Counted from the first letter of the stretch, positions 44,010-54,270 are shown. The stretch is 64,000 nt of DNA from Gemmatimonadota bacterium (GCA_028874985.1 JAPPGI010000030.1:58326-122325); one strand, 5' to 3'. Numbers and translations: made by a program. Notes: generated by a model from the sequence alone, not told the origin.

Positions 44010-47000
44010 ATTGCCTGAGTGCTACGCGCAGTGACAGACCCCCCGCCCCCTGCGCCGAATCGCGTGACCGCAGGTCGGCTTCGAGGTTCAGCCTCAGGGC
44101 GTCGAGAACATCGAGGCGCCAGCCCACGAGGGATGTTCGCGACTGCGCGCCGTCGACCATCCCGAGCTCGGCGTAGGGCGCCATGGACAGGCCGCTCCCG
44201 AACGGAGACATGACGTAGTGCAGCCGCGCCATGAAGCGGCCGCCGGAATCCGCGGCATCCCGGCCGCCCGCCCCGACACCACCGACAGCACCGGGAGACC
44301 AGAGATCCCGGGCACTGCCCGCAGGCGCACCCCAGGACGTGCCCACGCTCACCGACAGCCCCCGGTCGGGGCCGCCGGGCTGGAAGATGAGCGCTCCGCC
44401 GACACCCCACTCGCTGAAGGCGGTGTCCTGGTGGCTCACCAGAACGCGGCCGGTTCCCTCGACGCTCAGGCCCGCCGCCTCGTTGGTGTACTTCAGCCCC
44501 CCGCCCACCTCGAGGCCCGTGCCGGTCTCGGCGTCGCCGCCGTCCATGCGCACGCCCACCTCGATCAGCGGGGCGAAGAGCCCGCTCGCGCCGACCTGCA
44601 CGTGGCTCGCCGCCTCGAGGAGGAAGCGCACCCGGCTCGCATCCGTCTCCACCGGTGTCGTCCCGGCGCTCTCATCCGTACTCATCCTCACCAGGAACGC
44701 GTCCGACTTGAGGGCCAGTGAGATTCCGGGCCCCGCGGGATTCATGAGGTCCCCGCGGGCGCCGAGCGCACCCATCTGCATGCCGATCCCGGTCTCCCCG
44801 GTCGTTCCCGCACCGGGGAACGACATTTCTCCCCGGCCGAAGCCGCCAAGCCCCCACGCCGAAACCCGGTCCGCCATCCGGACCCGCAGGTACGGGTACA
44901 CGCTGCTCAGGGTAGACTCGACGTCCTGGCTCAGTTCCCCCGCCGACCGCGCCAGGGTGCCCTCACCGAGGCTGTATGACCCCGCCACCCCCGCCAGGAC
45001 CGGACCCGCCTCGTAGTCCACGCCCGCCAGCGCCGTGAGGACGCTTCCGTCCACCGACAGTCCTTCCTCCGCCCCGTCGAAGCTCGTTCTCATGCCCCGT
45101 CCCCACGCGGCCCAGCCACCGCCGGATCCACCCGCTTCGCGTACAGGGCTCCCACCGCCGAGGTGGAACATGCTGCCGTCCAGCACGTCACCGAGTCCCG
45201 GCCTGCGTCCCTCCCCCTCGACGGACGGCGCGGATACCGAGGTGCTCAACTGCGAACTCCCCATTCCCCCCGCGACACGCTCGCCGATTCCCTCCACGAC
45301 CTGGCCGGCCACCGTGCGGCCGAACCGCGACAGCCACGCCTGCACGACCATCTCGTCGTCGTCGATGATCGTACCGGCCGCCACGGGCACCCCGAGCGCG
45401 GCGTTCGCCGGCCCGGACAAGGTCACGGTGAACGTCTCCCTACCCTCCGGGAGCACGTCGTCCAGCACCGTGACACGGAGTTCGCCCACGGTCTCTCCGG
45501 GGGCGAACGTCACCGTCCCGGTCGCGGCCCGGTAGTCCTCGCCCGCAACCGCCGTCCGGTCCGCGGTGGCCCAGCTCACGGTCACCTCGTAGGCGCTCGC
45601 GCCGCGCAAGGTCACCGGGAAGGCGATCTCCCCCGCGCTCTCGGCCGCTTCCACCGCGGCGATGTTCACGGTGGGCGTCGCATCGTTGTCGGAGACGGCC
45701 ACCTGCACGGTCGGCGACCCGGAGATCTCGTAGTCGTCGCTCGCCGGAATCGTGGCCTCGATCGTGCCGTCCCGTTCGTCCAGCGCGTCGTCCACGGTCG
45801 GGAGCGCCAGAATCGCCTCCGCCGCGCCGACCGCGAAGTCGAACTCCCCGGGCGCGGGCCCGGCGAGGAAATCGCCGGTCTCAATGACCGTCACCGGCAC
45901 ACTGAGCGTCACGGTCAGGTCGCCCTCGCGGACAAGGCGGACGCGCGCGTCGGTGCCTTCGACCACGGTTGCCTCGACCGCGTCGATCGTGAGCACCGGA
46001 AGGTCGTCGTCGAGGATCGTACCCGTGGTCGGCTGCGGGTCCTCCCCGGGACTCGCGTTGACGTAGTTGCTGAACTCCAGGCGGAAGTGCTCGGCCGGCT
46101 CGTCGATGTCGTCGTCAATCAGCGGCACCATGAACCGCGTGCTAGTCTGCAGCGGCGCGAACACCAGCGTGCCCCGCTGGCCCGCGTAGTCCACTTCTTC
46201 GGTCGCCGTCCCACCCGCGGAGACGTAGCCCACCCGCACCTCGCGGCTGCTCTGAATGTCAAGGGTGGCCTCGAAGACGATCTCGCCGTCACCTTCCACG
46301 CCTTCCGCATCGGGCACCGTCAGCACCGGCGTATCGTCCTCAATGACCGTCACCGTCACGTCGGCGGCCGTCACCCCGGTGTAGTCGCCGCCAGTCACGT
46401 TGTGACTCAGCGTGACCGCGGGTTCGTCGATGGCATCGCGGTCGTGCGCGGCGCTTACGGTCACGGTCACCGGATTGCGCCACGCCCGCGGCGCGAAGGT
46501 CAGGGTGGACGGACTCACGGTCACGTCGCTCCCGGCCCAGTCCCCCCCGACCTCCACGGTCACGGTCGCGGTGGGACGCGAGGTCAACTGCACCGTATAG
46601 GCCGCGCTGCCGCCCTCATCCACCTCGAGAGCCGTGGCCGAGATCTCCACGCCGCGCTCGTCGTCGTCGACGACGGTCACCTCGGAGCTTGTGGGATCGC
46701 CGGCAACGAGCCCCTCGGGGAGCGGCGAACCCAGCCGCAGCGTCACGATCTCGTCGTCCTCGTCCACGTGGTCCTCCGTGGACCGGAATGTGAACGTGGC
46801 ACTGGTCTGTCCCTGGCGCACCAGGACGTCCTCCGCCACCGTGAACTCGTCGTCCGTGACGTTCCGCCCTCCCGCGGCCACAATCGGAACCCGGACGGCC
46901 CGGCCCGGATCGCCGTCCACCTCCACCGACAGCTCCACCGAGCCGCCTTCGTCCACCTCGTATCCGCCCGCTCCGAAGGACACCGTCACGGTCTCGTCAT

Positions 47001-50000
47001 CGTCCGCGATCGTGCCGGTCAGCACCAGGCGGTCCCCCGCGTCACCGAGCGTCGCGCCCACCGGGTCGAAGAGCTCCAGCCGGAATGTCTCCACCTCTTC
47101 TTCCAGGTAGTCGTTCAGCACGGTCACCGCGACCACCTGCAGTGTCGCGCCCGGACGGAACGTCAGTACGCCGGTGCCGGCCTCGTAGTCCTCGCCCGCC
47201 AACGCCGTCCCGTCCGCGGTGGCGTACCGGATCCTGACCGCAGTCCTGCTCGCGGCGTTCAACCGCACCGGGAAGCGAATGACGCCCGCCGCCTCCTCGG
47301 CCCGCGCATCGTCTCCCTCCACCGTCGGGAGCTTCAGGTCGATGACGTCGACGGTCACCGTGGCGGCGTCGACCCCGTCGTAGTCTCCCCCGCTCGTCTC
47401 GTGGGTCAGGACGATCCCGAGTTCGTCGTCCACGTCCGGGTCCAGGGCGCTGTGAACGGTGACGGTCCGGGGCTCGTTCCAGTCGTCCGGAGTGAACGCC
47501 AGCTCCACGGGTTCGACGGTCAGGCTCGTCTCCGCCAGATCCGTCGTCATCCGCACCGTCACGCCGCCCGTCGGCTGCGAAGTCAGCCGGGCCGTGTACG
47601 TGGCGCTGTCCCCTTCGGTCACCTCCAGGGTCTCGGGCGACACGCTGACCCCACGCTCGTCGTCGTCTTCGATCAGGACCTCGGTCGACACCGGGTCGCC
47701 CTCGACAATGCCTTCCGGCAGGTTCGGGCCAAGCATCAGGAACACCATCTCGTCCTCTTCGACGACATCGTCTCCCCGTGCCTCGAACTCGAGTTCGGCA
47801 CGGGTCTCCCCGTCCTCGAAGATCACATGCGCCGCGACCGAGAACTCGTCCTCCTCCACGCCCTCTCCAAGCGTCACTTCTATCGGGATCCGGATCTCGT
47901 CGTCCGGAGCGTCGCTCAATTCCACCTCGACCGATACGCTGCCGCCCTCTTCCACAACGTAGGCTTCCGCGCCGAAGGAAACCCTGATGTCCTCGTCGTC
48001 GTCGACGATGACGCCCTCCAGCGACAGCCGCTCCCCGCCCCCGGCCAACGTCGCGTTGACGGGGTTGAACAACTCCAGCGCGAGCGTCTCGTCCTCTTCG
48101 GACACGTCGTCGTCCACCAGCCGCACACGGACTCGCTGCGTGGTCGTTCCCGGCGGGAAGACCACGGTCCCCGACTCCGCCTCGTAGTCTTCGCCTTCGA
48201 CGGCGGTTCCATCCACGGTCTCGTAGTCCGCCGACACCGTTTCGCTTGCAGCCTCGGACAACAGCAGAACGAAGACGAGCTCACCCCGGGCCGTCTCCGT
48301 CGCGCTCGCCGCGGCCCCCAGGATCACGGGCACCCGCGCCCCGAGATCCAGGATGTCCACCGTGACGGACGGCACCTCGACGTCGTCGTAGCCTCCACCG
48401 CTCGCCTCGTGGGTCAGGACGATTCCGAGGTCGTCCTCTTCGTCGTCGTCCGCTTCGCTCCGAACCGCAATCTCTTGTGGCACGTGCCAGTTCGACGGCG
48501 TGAACACGACTTCCGTAGGCTGCACCTCGAGGTCGGTGTCCGACAGATCAGCGGTCATCCGCACGGTCACGCCGGCGAAGGGCTCGCTTTCGAGTACGAC
48601 CGTGTAGCTCGCGCTGTCGTCCTCCACGATCTCCAACTCTTCCGGGTTCACGGTAACCGATGGCGGGGTACCCGGCTGTCCGGCACGGGCGACGGTCTCG
48701 GCCGACTCGCCGGGCCCGGCCTTGTTCACCGCCCGCACCTGGAACCTGTACAGGACCCCGTTCGAGAGCCCCTTCACGACGTGCTTCCTCGCCCGTCCCC
48801 CTCCGACGATGCCCGCCCAGCGGGTGTACGCTTCTCCGTCCTCCGCCCACCGGTACTCGTAGTGGGTGATCGCCGCGCCGCCGTCGCTTTCGGGCTCTCG
48901 CCACGTCAGCGTCACCATGCCGTCTCCGCCGTCTCCGAACAGGGACCGCGGACGACTCGGCACCGTCACCGTCGTGTCGCCCTCGTTGTCCCGGATCGTC
49001 ACCGTGGCCGTCCCCTCGGCGATCCTGGCGTCCGGGTCTCCGATCAGGGAAAGAGTCACCGAGAACGTCTCGTCGCCGTCCTCCTCGTCGTCGTCGAGCA
49101 CCGGCACGGTTATCGTGCGGCGGTTGGTGCCCTGGCTGAAGACGAGAGTCCCCGTGGTGTCCGTGTAGTCTTCGCCCGCGGTGGCGGTCCCGTCAGCCGT
49201 CACGTACCTGACTCTCACGGTCTCGTCGGCCGCCGGGGTCATGATGACCGACAACGCGATCTCGTCGTCCCCTTCGCCGACATCCGCGTCCCTGATGCGA
49301 ATGGTCGGAGTGGAATCGGGGTGCACGGGCGTTCCCTCGGTCAGCGCCGCCGCGCCCGCGCCGACACTGTTCACGGCCCGGACCTGGAAACGGTGGGTCA
49401 CGCCGTTGGTCAAACCGGTGACCCGCAGCCGCCTCGCCTCCTCTCCTCCGGCGATCGTCGTCCAGGCCGCCGGGAAGCTCTTCGATCCCGCCACGAACCT
49501 GTACTCGTAGCGGGTGATCGCCGCACCGCCGTCGTCCAGGGGTTGCGACCACGTGAGTTCAACCTGGCGGTCCCCCCCTATCCCGAGGAGACCGCGCGGC
49601 TCACTCGGTACGTCGGCTCCTCCGTTCGCGTCGTCGTCACGGATGATCACCTCGCCCCTGCGTACCTCTATGGTCGCATTCGTGGCATTCATCAGCCTGA
49701 CCACGAACCTCTCGCTCGCCTCATGGTCTTCGTCGTCGACGATGGGCACGCGGATCTCCTCCAGCGTGTCGCCGGGATTGAAGCTCACCGTGCCGCTCGC
49801 CCGGCTGTAATCCAAGCCCGCGGTGGCCTCCAGGTCTTCGGTGTCGTAGCGAACGGTCACCACCTCGTCCGTCGCGTGCGACAACGTCACCCGCACGACC
49901 GCGACTCCGTCACTCTCGCCCGTCGCAGCGTCCCGCACCGCCAGCCTCGGCTCGCCGGTCGCGTGACTGGGAGTCGCGCTCACCTGGTCCCCCTGACCCT

Positions 50001-51801
50001 CCCCGGCTTCGTTCACCGCCCGCACCTCGAAGTCGTACTGCGTGCCGTTGGAGAGGCCGGACACCGTGACCCGCCTGGCCGCGGAGCCGCCCGGCACCGT
50101 CGTCCAGCTGTCGGGATACGGATCCGTGCTCTTCGCATGACGGTATTCGTACCGCGTGATCGGCGCCCCTCCGTCGCTGGCCGGCACCGCCCACGAGACC
50201 GTCACCTCGCCGTCGCCCGGTTCGGCCCCGAGATCGCGTGGAATGTCCGGAGGCTCGGCCGTCCCGTCACCGTCGTTGTCGAGGATCGTCACGTCCCCGG
50301 TCCCGTCGTCGATCCGCGCGCCCCGGGCATCGCTCAAATCGACCGTGAAGCCCTCGTTCTCCTCCTCCTGGTTGTCGTCGTTGATCGCGACGTTGATCTC
50401 CAGCACGGTCACGCCGGGCGCGAAGGTCAAACTGTCGTCGACCCCCGTGTAGTCCGCGCCCTCCTCCGCCGTCCCATCCGACGTGGCGTATTTCACCGTG
50501 ATCTCTTCCTCACCCGGACGGGAGAGCCTGACCCGCAGAGTCGCCGAGTCGGACCCCTCACTCACCGAGATATCGTCGATCGACATAGACGGTGGCGGAT
50601 CGTCGTCCATCGGCGTCGCCGTCACCTCGGCCGCGCTGCCCGCGCCGACCTCGTTGACCGCGCGGAGCTGGAACTCGTGCCGGACTCCGTTCGCCAGCCC
50701 CCTGACCGTCACGCGCCGCGCCTCGGCGCCCTGCGACACCACCGTCCAGCTTCCCGGATACGGAAGCGTGTCTTCCCTGAAACGGTACTCGTATCGCACA
50801 ACCGGCTTTCCGCCGTCATCCGCCGGCGGTCTCCATGTCAACCTGACCACCTCGTCTCCCTCGAAGGCCACAAGGCCGACCGGGACGGACGGGGCACCCG
50901 GCGAGTCCTCAGGGTCGTTGTCCTGGATCGTCACCTGTCCCGTGTCCCGGCCGATGTCGGCCCCCTTGGCGTCGCTCAGAGCAACGAACAGGTCCTCCTC
51001 ACCCTCGACATCCTTGTCGTTCGTGATGATGACCGGGATCTCCCGCGCCGTGCTCCCCGCCGGGAACGTCAGGGTTCCCCGCGCCGCGGTGTAGTCGGTC
51101 TCGGGCGAGGCGCTCCCCTCGGCGGTCACGTACGACACCGTGACCGTCTCGTCGGCCGCCGGCGCCAGAGTCACCCTCACCACGGCCGTGCCATCGCCCT
51201 CGTTCACGGTCAGGTCGGGCACGGCCAACTCGGGCGAGGCGTCCGCGTCGGCGGGTGCCGCGGTCGTCGCGGCCGCGGCGCCCGGACCTTCTTCGTTAAC
51301 CGCCCTCACTTCGAACCGGTACGTGGTGTCGTTCGTCAGTCCGTCCACCGTTACCCTTCGGGCCTCCTCCCCACCCTCCACGACCGTCCAGCTGTCCGGA
51401 AGTGTCTCGGAGGCTTGCGCATACCGGTATTCGTAGTGCGTGATCTCCGCACCCCCGTCGCTCGCGGGCGGCATCCAGGTCAGCACCACTTCCTCGTCAC
51501 CGGGGTCCGCCGCCAGGGTGCGCGGCGCCGTTGGCGGCGCGGCCACGGCCCCGCCGGAGCCGGCTGCATTCACGTCGCCGATGGTCTCGGCCGCGGTGAC
51601 GGTCGGCGTTCCGCCCGCCACCGCGTAGTCGTCGACTTCCGTCGCCGAGCCTCCGGATGCCGGCAAGAGCGTATGGGTCGCCGCGCCGGCGTACTGCGGC
51701 AGGAACACGAGCAGCATCGCCGCGCGCAAGCACAAGCCACGAACCGACTCGTTTCCCTGGACCCATGAGACGAAAGACCGAAGCACTTTTCCGTTACGCA
51801 T
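44008..51801 (-). CDS. Giant surface protein with FN3 and Calx-beta repeats and C-terminal beta-barrel
   Basis: A 2597-residue protein. Start ATG at 51801 is followed by a signal peptide (LCLRAAMLLVFLPQYAGA). Residues about 90-1030 alternate five fibronectin type III domains (TLAADPGDEEVVLTW and relatives) with Calx-beta domains (VTVSYVTAEGSASPETDYTA type). From about 1050 to 2130 come more Calx-beta domains mixed with three copies of a repeat that starts like VSPETLEVTEGDSATYTARL. The last about 446 residues, starting near AWLSRFGRTVAGQVVEG, look like an autotransporter-type outer-membrane barrel. The many Asp/Glu clusters (DDDEEDGDETF) fit calcium binding. It is probably secreted and surface-displayed for adhesion. 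Confidence 0.88.
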   Translation of the reverse strand: MRNGKVLRSFVSWVQGNESVRGLCLRAAMLLVFLPQYAGAATHTLLPASGGSATEVDDYAVAGGTPTVTAAETIGDVNAAGSGGAVAAPPTAPRTLAADPGDEEVVLTWMPPASDGGAEITHYEYRYAQASETLPDSWTVVEGGEEARRVTVDGLTNDTTYRFEVRAVNEEGPGAAAATTAAPADADASPELAVPDLTVNEGDGTAVVRVTLAPAADETVTVSYVTAEGSASPETDYTAARGTLTFPAGSTAREIPVIITNDKDVEGEEDLFVALSDAKGADIGRDTGQVTIQDNDPEDSPGAPSVPVGLVAFEGDEVVRLTWRPPADDGGKPVVRYEYRFREDTLPYPGSWTVVSQGAEARRVTVRGLANGVRHEFQLRAVNEVGAGSAAEVTATPMDDDPPPSMSIDDISVSEGSDSATLRVRLSRPGEEEITVKYATSDGTAEEGADYTGVDDSLTFAPGVTVLEINVAINDDNQEEENEGFTVDLSDARGARIDDGTGDVTILDNDGDGTAEPPDIPRDLGAEPGDGEVTVSWAVPASDGGAPITRYEYRHAKSTDPYPDSWTTVPGGSAARRVTVSGLSNGTQYDFEVRAVNEAGEGQGDQVSATPSHATGEPRLAVRDAATGESDGVAVVRVTLSHATDEVVTVRYDTEDLEATAGLDYSRASGTVSFNPGDTLEEIRVPIVDDEDHEASERFVVRLMNATNATIEVRRGEVIIRDDDANGGADVPSEPRGLLGIGGDRQVELTWSQPLDDGGAAITRYEYRFVAGSKSFPAAWTTIAGGEEARRLRVTGLTNGVTHRFQVRAVNSVGAGAAALTEGTPVHPDSTPTIRIRDADVGEGDDEIALSVIMTPAADETVRVRYVTADGTATAGEDYTDTTGTLVFSQGTNRRTITVPVLDDDEEDGDETFSVTLSLIGDPDARIAEGTATVTIRDNEGDTTVTVPSRPRSLFGDGGDGMVTLTWREPESDGGAAITHYEYRWAEDGEAYTRWAGIVGGGRARKHVVKGLSNGVLYRFQVRAVNKAGPGESAETVARAGQPGTPPSVTVNPEELEIVEDDSASYTVVLESEPFAGVTVRMTADLSDTDLEVQPTEVVFTPSNWHVPQEIAVRSEADDDEEDDLGIVLTHEASGGGYDDVEVPSVTVDILDLGARVPVILGAAASATETARGELVFVLLLSEAASETVSADYETVDGTAVEGEDYEAESGTVVFPPGTTTQRVRVRLVDDDVSEEDETLALELFNPVNATLAGGGERLSLEGVIVDDDEDIRVSFGAEAYVVEEGGSVSVEVELSDAPDDEIRIPIEVTLGEGVEEDEFSVAAHVIFEDGETRAELEFEARGDDVVEEDEMVFLMLGPNLPEGIVEGDPVSTEVLIEDDDERGVSVSPETLEVTEGDSATYTARLTSQPTGGVTVRMTTDLAETSLTVEPVELAFTPDDWNEPRTVTVHSALDPDVDDELGIVLTHETSGGDYDGVDAATVTVDVIDLKLPTVEGDDARAEEAAGVIRFPVRLNAASRTAVRIRYATADGTALAGEDYEAGTGVLTFRPGATLQVVAVTVLNDYLEEEVETFRLELFDPVGATLGDAGDRLVLTGTIADDDETVTVSFGAGGYEVDEGGSVELSVEVDGDPGRAVRVPIVAAGGRNVTDDEFTVAEDVLVRQGQTSATFTFRSTEDHVDEDDEIVTLRLGSPLPEGLVAGDPTSSEVTVVDDDERGVEISATALEVDEGGSAAYTVQLTSRPTATVTVEVGGDWAGSDVTVSPSTLTFAPRAWRNPVTVTVSAAHDRDAIDEPAVTLSHNVTGGDYTGVTAADVTVTVIEDDTPVLTVPDAEGVEGDGEIVFEATLDIQSSREVRVGYVSAGGTATEEVDYAGQRGTLVFAPLQTSTRFMVPLIDDDIDEPAEHFRLEFSNYVNASPGEDPQPTTGTILDDDLPVLTIDAVEATVVEGTDARVRLVREGDLTVTLSVPVTVIETGDFLAGPAPGEFDFAVGAAEAILALPTVDDALDERDGTIEATIPASDDYEISGSPTVQVAVSDNDATPTVNIAAVEAAESAGEIAFPVTLRGASAYEVTVSWATADRTAVAGEDYRAATGTVTFAPGETVGELRVTVLDDVLPEGRETFTVTLSGPANAALGVPVAAGTIIDDDEMVVQAWLSRFGRTVAGQVVEGIGERVAGGMGSSQLSTSVSAPSVEGEGRRPGLGDVLDGSMFHLGGGSPVREAGGSGGGWAAWGRGMRTSFDGAEEGLSVDGSVLTALAGVDYEAGPVLAGVAGSYSLGEGTLARSAGELSQDVESTLSSVYPYLRVRMADRVSAWGLGGFGRGEMSFPGAGTTGETGIGMQMGALGARGDLMNPAGPGISLALKSDAFLVRMSTDESAGTTPVETDASRVRFLLEAASHVQVGASGLFAPLIEVGVRMDGGDAETGTGLEVGGGLKYTNEAAGLSVEGTGRVLVSHQDTAFSEWGVGGALIFQPGGPDRGLSVSVGTSWGAPAGSARDLWSPGAVGGVGAGGRDAADSGGRFMARLHYVMSPFGSGLSMAPYAELGMVDGAQSRTSLVGWRLDVLDALRLNLEADLRSRDSAQGAGGLSLRVALRQ

Positions 51802-52093
51802 TTTTCTCAATGGCAGCGGTTGTCCCAAACCTTCCCACACTCCGTACACCAGTGGACCAATCCTATGAAGAACGGAACGAAATGGCCAGTTGACCCGGAC
51901 TGCGCGCCCGAACCGGGACCCGGCATGCTCGGGGGAATCGACAAGCGCACGCTGCTCGCGAGGTGCCGGAGAGAGCGGAGCGGCCGAACACCATCGACAG
52001 CGGGTCCCGAAGCCTCTATCGTATCGCGGTCGCGCCCGTGCAGCGCTGCGGAACCGACCCCGCCGCCCGACACCTTCCAACCTGACGAGACCC
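51802..52093. other. Intergenic region upstream of the giant gene
   Basis: About 290 bases between the giant gene (minus) and a small lipoprotein gene (plus). An AT-richer stretch near 51785-51810 just around the giant gene start could hold its regulatory signals. No recognised motif or RNA gene. Confidence 0.4.
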
Positions 52094-52471
52094 ATGAACA
52101 AGAGACTCCTGACCGGAATCCTCACCGCAACCCTGGTCGCCGCCTGCGCCACCGGGCCCTCCGGGCCGCCTCCCTTCGACCCGGTCGGCACCTATGACTT
52201 CACCGCCGACATGGCCGGGCAGGATCTCACCGGAACCATGATCATCGAAGCGACCGAGGACGGCTACACCGGCGAACTCAGCACACCTATGATCCCGATC
52301 CCTCCCGCACCCATCAACTCGGTGGAGGTCGTCGACCGGACGGTCACGATCGAGGCGGACGGACCCGAGGGGCTGTTGCTGATCGAACTGGTGGTCACCG
52401 AGACCGCCCTGGAGGGCACCTGGGCGATGGGGGAGGGGAGCGGCGTCTTCAGGGCGACCAGGTCGAAATGA
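52094..52471 (+). CDS. Small hypothetical lipoprotein
   Basis: A 125-residue lipoprotein with a clear signal and lipobox LVAAC at about residue 18. The mature part reads PVGTYDFTADMAGQDLTGTMII, YTGELSTP, VDRTVTIEADG and LEGTWAMGEGSGVFRATRSK, a lipocalin-like or small beta-sandwich pattern seen in many bacterial proteins of unknown role. The ATG at 52094 follows a GACGAGACCC stretch with no strong ribosome binding site. It stands divergent from the giant gene. Confidence 0.78.
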   Translation: MNKRLLTGILTATLVAACATGPSGPPPFDPVGTYDFTADMAGQDLTGTMIIEATEDGYTGELSTPMIPIPPAPINSVEVVDRTVTIEADGPEGLLLIELVVTETALEGTWAMGEGSGVFRATRSK

Positions 52472-52521
52472 GTCGCGCGCACTCAGTCAATGAGGCGCCG
52501 GCCGGGCCACGTCATCGGTGA

Positions 52522-52549
52522 CCTGACCAGGTAACATGACCAGGTCAGG
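52522..52549. promoter_or_regulatory. Inverted repeat upstream of the PadR gene
   Basis: CCTGACC at 52522-52528 is mirrored by GGTCAGG at 52543-52549, and TGACCAGGT occurs twice between them. No T-run follows, so a terminator is not well supported. It could be an operator for the downstream regulator or another factor. Confidence 0.4.
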
Positions 52550-52636
52550 CGGCTGGTAGTCCGGTTTCGGGCCGATCCCGGTCGCCGCCGGGCATCTCCG
52601 GATCGACTCTCGCGCCCCTGGAACTTATGCGACATA

Positions 52637-52651
52637 TTGATGATATATCAA
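52637..52651. promoter_or_regulatory. Candidate PadR operator
   Basis: TTGAT, GATAT, ATCAA: an inverted repeat in a rare AT-rich patch, containing the perfect 10-base palindrome TGATATATCA at 52641-52650. It is about 95 bases before the PadR-family gene, where autoregulatory sites of that family are expected. Confidence 0.55.
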
Positions 52652-52744
52652 ATAACAACGCCACATCATCCGGCAGCGGCCCGCACCTGTCGCCTGGACC
52701 ACGCACGGTCGCTACGGATCCTCACTGGAACGGAGAATCCGCTC

Positions 52745-53392
52745 ATGCGATTCGATGACTATCTGGACCTCGACGCCTTTCCCTGGCCGTTCGGCCGGGG
52801 AACCCCCCCCTGGCAACGCCGCCAGCGACAGCGCCGCACGCGCTGGAAATGGTTCGAGCGCGGCGACCTCAAGTTCGCGATCCTCGGCCTCATCGAACAG
52901 AAGCCCATGCACGGCTACGAGGTCATGCAGGCCCTGGAAGACCAGTCCGCCGGATGCTACCGGGCCAGTCCCGGGTCGGTCTACCCCACCCTGCAGCTCC
53001 TCGACGACCAGGGTCTGGTGACCGCCCGCGACCACGGCGGGAAGAAGATCTACACGATCACCGACGCGGGCCGCGCCTACCTGGACGAGAACCGCGACCA
53101 TGTGAACCACATCTTCGAACGCGTTTCGCGGTTCAGCGACCGTCTCTTCGGGGGCAACGTGGCCGAGCTGTCCCGAAAGTTCTCCCATCTGGCGCGCACC
53201 ACCTTCCAGAGCGCACTCGGCTGGATCGACGACGAGCAGCTCTTCAAGGACATGAGGAGCATCCTCGACCGCGCCGTGAAGGACATGGACGCCGCGTGGG
53301 ACGGGGCCCGCGAGCGGTGGCGGGCCGAGCGGGCGGCGCGGCGGGGCGGGGCGGACGCTCCCGCGCGGGAGGGCGCGAACGCGGACGGATGA
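52745..53392 (+). CDS. PadR-family transcriptional regulator
   Basis: A 215-residue regulator. After a Arg-rich N-terminal region (PPWQRRQRQRRTRWKW) comes the PadR winged helix: DLKFAILGLIEQKPMHGYEVMQALED, SPGSVYPTLQLLDDQGLVTARD and GKKIYTITDAGRAYLDE. The C-terminal part is helical and may dimerise. The ATG at 52745 is chosen; an upstream in-frame ATG would put the operator inside the gene. The stop overlaps the xthA start by 4 bases (ATGA). Confidence 0.85.
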   Translation: MRFDDYLDLDAFPWPFGRGTPPWQRRQRQRRTRWKWFERGDLKFAILGLIEQKPMHGYEVMQALEDQSAGCYRASPGSVYPTLQLLDDQGLVTARDHGGKKIYTITDAGRAYLDENRDHVNHIFERVSRFSDRLFGGNVAELSRKFSHLARTTFQSALGWIDDEQLFKDMRSILDRAVKDMDAAWDGARERWRAERAARRGGADAPAREGANADG

Positions 53393-54171
53393 GTTCCATG
53401 CGCATCGCGACCTGGAACGTCAACTCGGTGAAGGCCCGGCAGGCGCGCCTGCTCGGGTGGCTCCGCGACCACCGCCCCGACGTGCTGTGCCTGCAGGAGA
53501 TCAAGACCATCGACGACGCGTACCCCGGAGACGAGGTGCGAGGGGAGGGGTACGACTCCGCGGTCTTCGGCCAGAAGGCGTACAACGGCGTCGCGCTCGT
53601 AAGTCCCCATCCGATCCTCGGGGTACGCAGGGGGATGGGCGACGACGACCCGCAGGCGCGGCTGATCGGCGGCACGGTGAAGGGGGTGGCGGTGTATTCC
53701 GCCTACTTTCCCAACGGACGCACGGTCGGATCCGAGTCGTACGCATACAAGCTGGCCTGGATGGGGCGCCTCCTCGAGGTGCTGGAAACGCGCCACGACC
53801 CCGGCGATCCGCTGGTGCTCGCGGGCGACTTCAACGTGGCTCCCGACGACCAGGATGCCGAGAACCCGGGCCGCTGGGCCGCAAGCGTTCTCTGCCACGC
53901 CGACGCCCGGCAGGCCCTGGAGCGGATCCGCGCCTGGGGTTTCGTGGACGTCGTGCGCAAACACAACCCGCAGGGCGGCCTCTACAGCTGGTGGGACTAC
54001 CGCAGACTCGCCTTTCCGAGAAACGACGGCTTGCGGATCGACCACGTCTTCGCCACAATGCCGATGGCCGAGACCTCGACCGCCGCGTGGGTGGACCGCG
54101 ACCAGCGAAAAGGCCGGAAGACCGACATTCCTTCGGACCACGCGCCGGTGGTGGTGGATTTCGGGGTGTGA
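53389..54171 (+). CDS. xthA: Exodeoxyribonuclease III-type AP endonuclease
   Basis: A 260-residue enzyme of the exonuclease/endonuclease/phosphatase fold acting on abasic sites. Motifs present are RIATWNVNSVKAR, CLQEIK (catalytic Glu), YNGVALVS, AGDFNVAP, GLRIDHVFAT and SDHAPVVVDF (catalytic His). Two ATGs, at 53389 and 53398, are in frame; the first overlaps the PadR stop (ATGA). It belongs with other base-repair genes in the next 5 kb. Confidence 0.92.
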   Translation: MSSMRIATWNVNSVKARQARLLGWLRDHRPDVLCLQEIKTIDDAYPGDEVRGEGYDSAVFGQKAYNGVALVSPHPILGVRRGMGDDDPQARLIGGTVKGVAVYSAYFPNGRTVGSESYAYKLAWMGRLLEVLETRHDPGDPLVLAGDFNVAPDDQDAENPGRWAASVLCHADARQALERIRAWGFVDVVRKHNPQGGLYSWWDYRRLAFPRNDGLRIDHVFATMPMAETSTAAWVDRDQRKGRKTDIPSDHAPVVVDFGV

Positions 54172-54270
54172 CGCCGGCGGCCACCTCGCCGTTGCGTGCT
54201 CGGCTCACCGCGGTCCGCACCACGGGAGGCACCCGCGGCACACGGCGGGAACACCCGTGCGGGCGTCCCT

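Noticed and set aside
45163..51768. A 2201-codon open frame on the plus strand across the giant surface-protein gene
   Set aside because: It is the antisense of a repetitive, Asp/Glu-rich coding region in a high-GC genome. Its composition is extremely rich in Arg and His, and it has no domain pattern, signal or start context.
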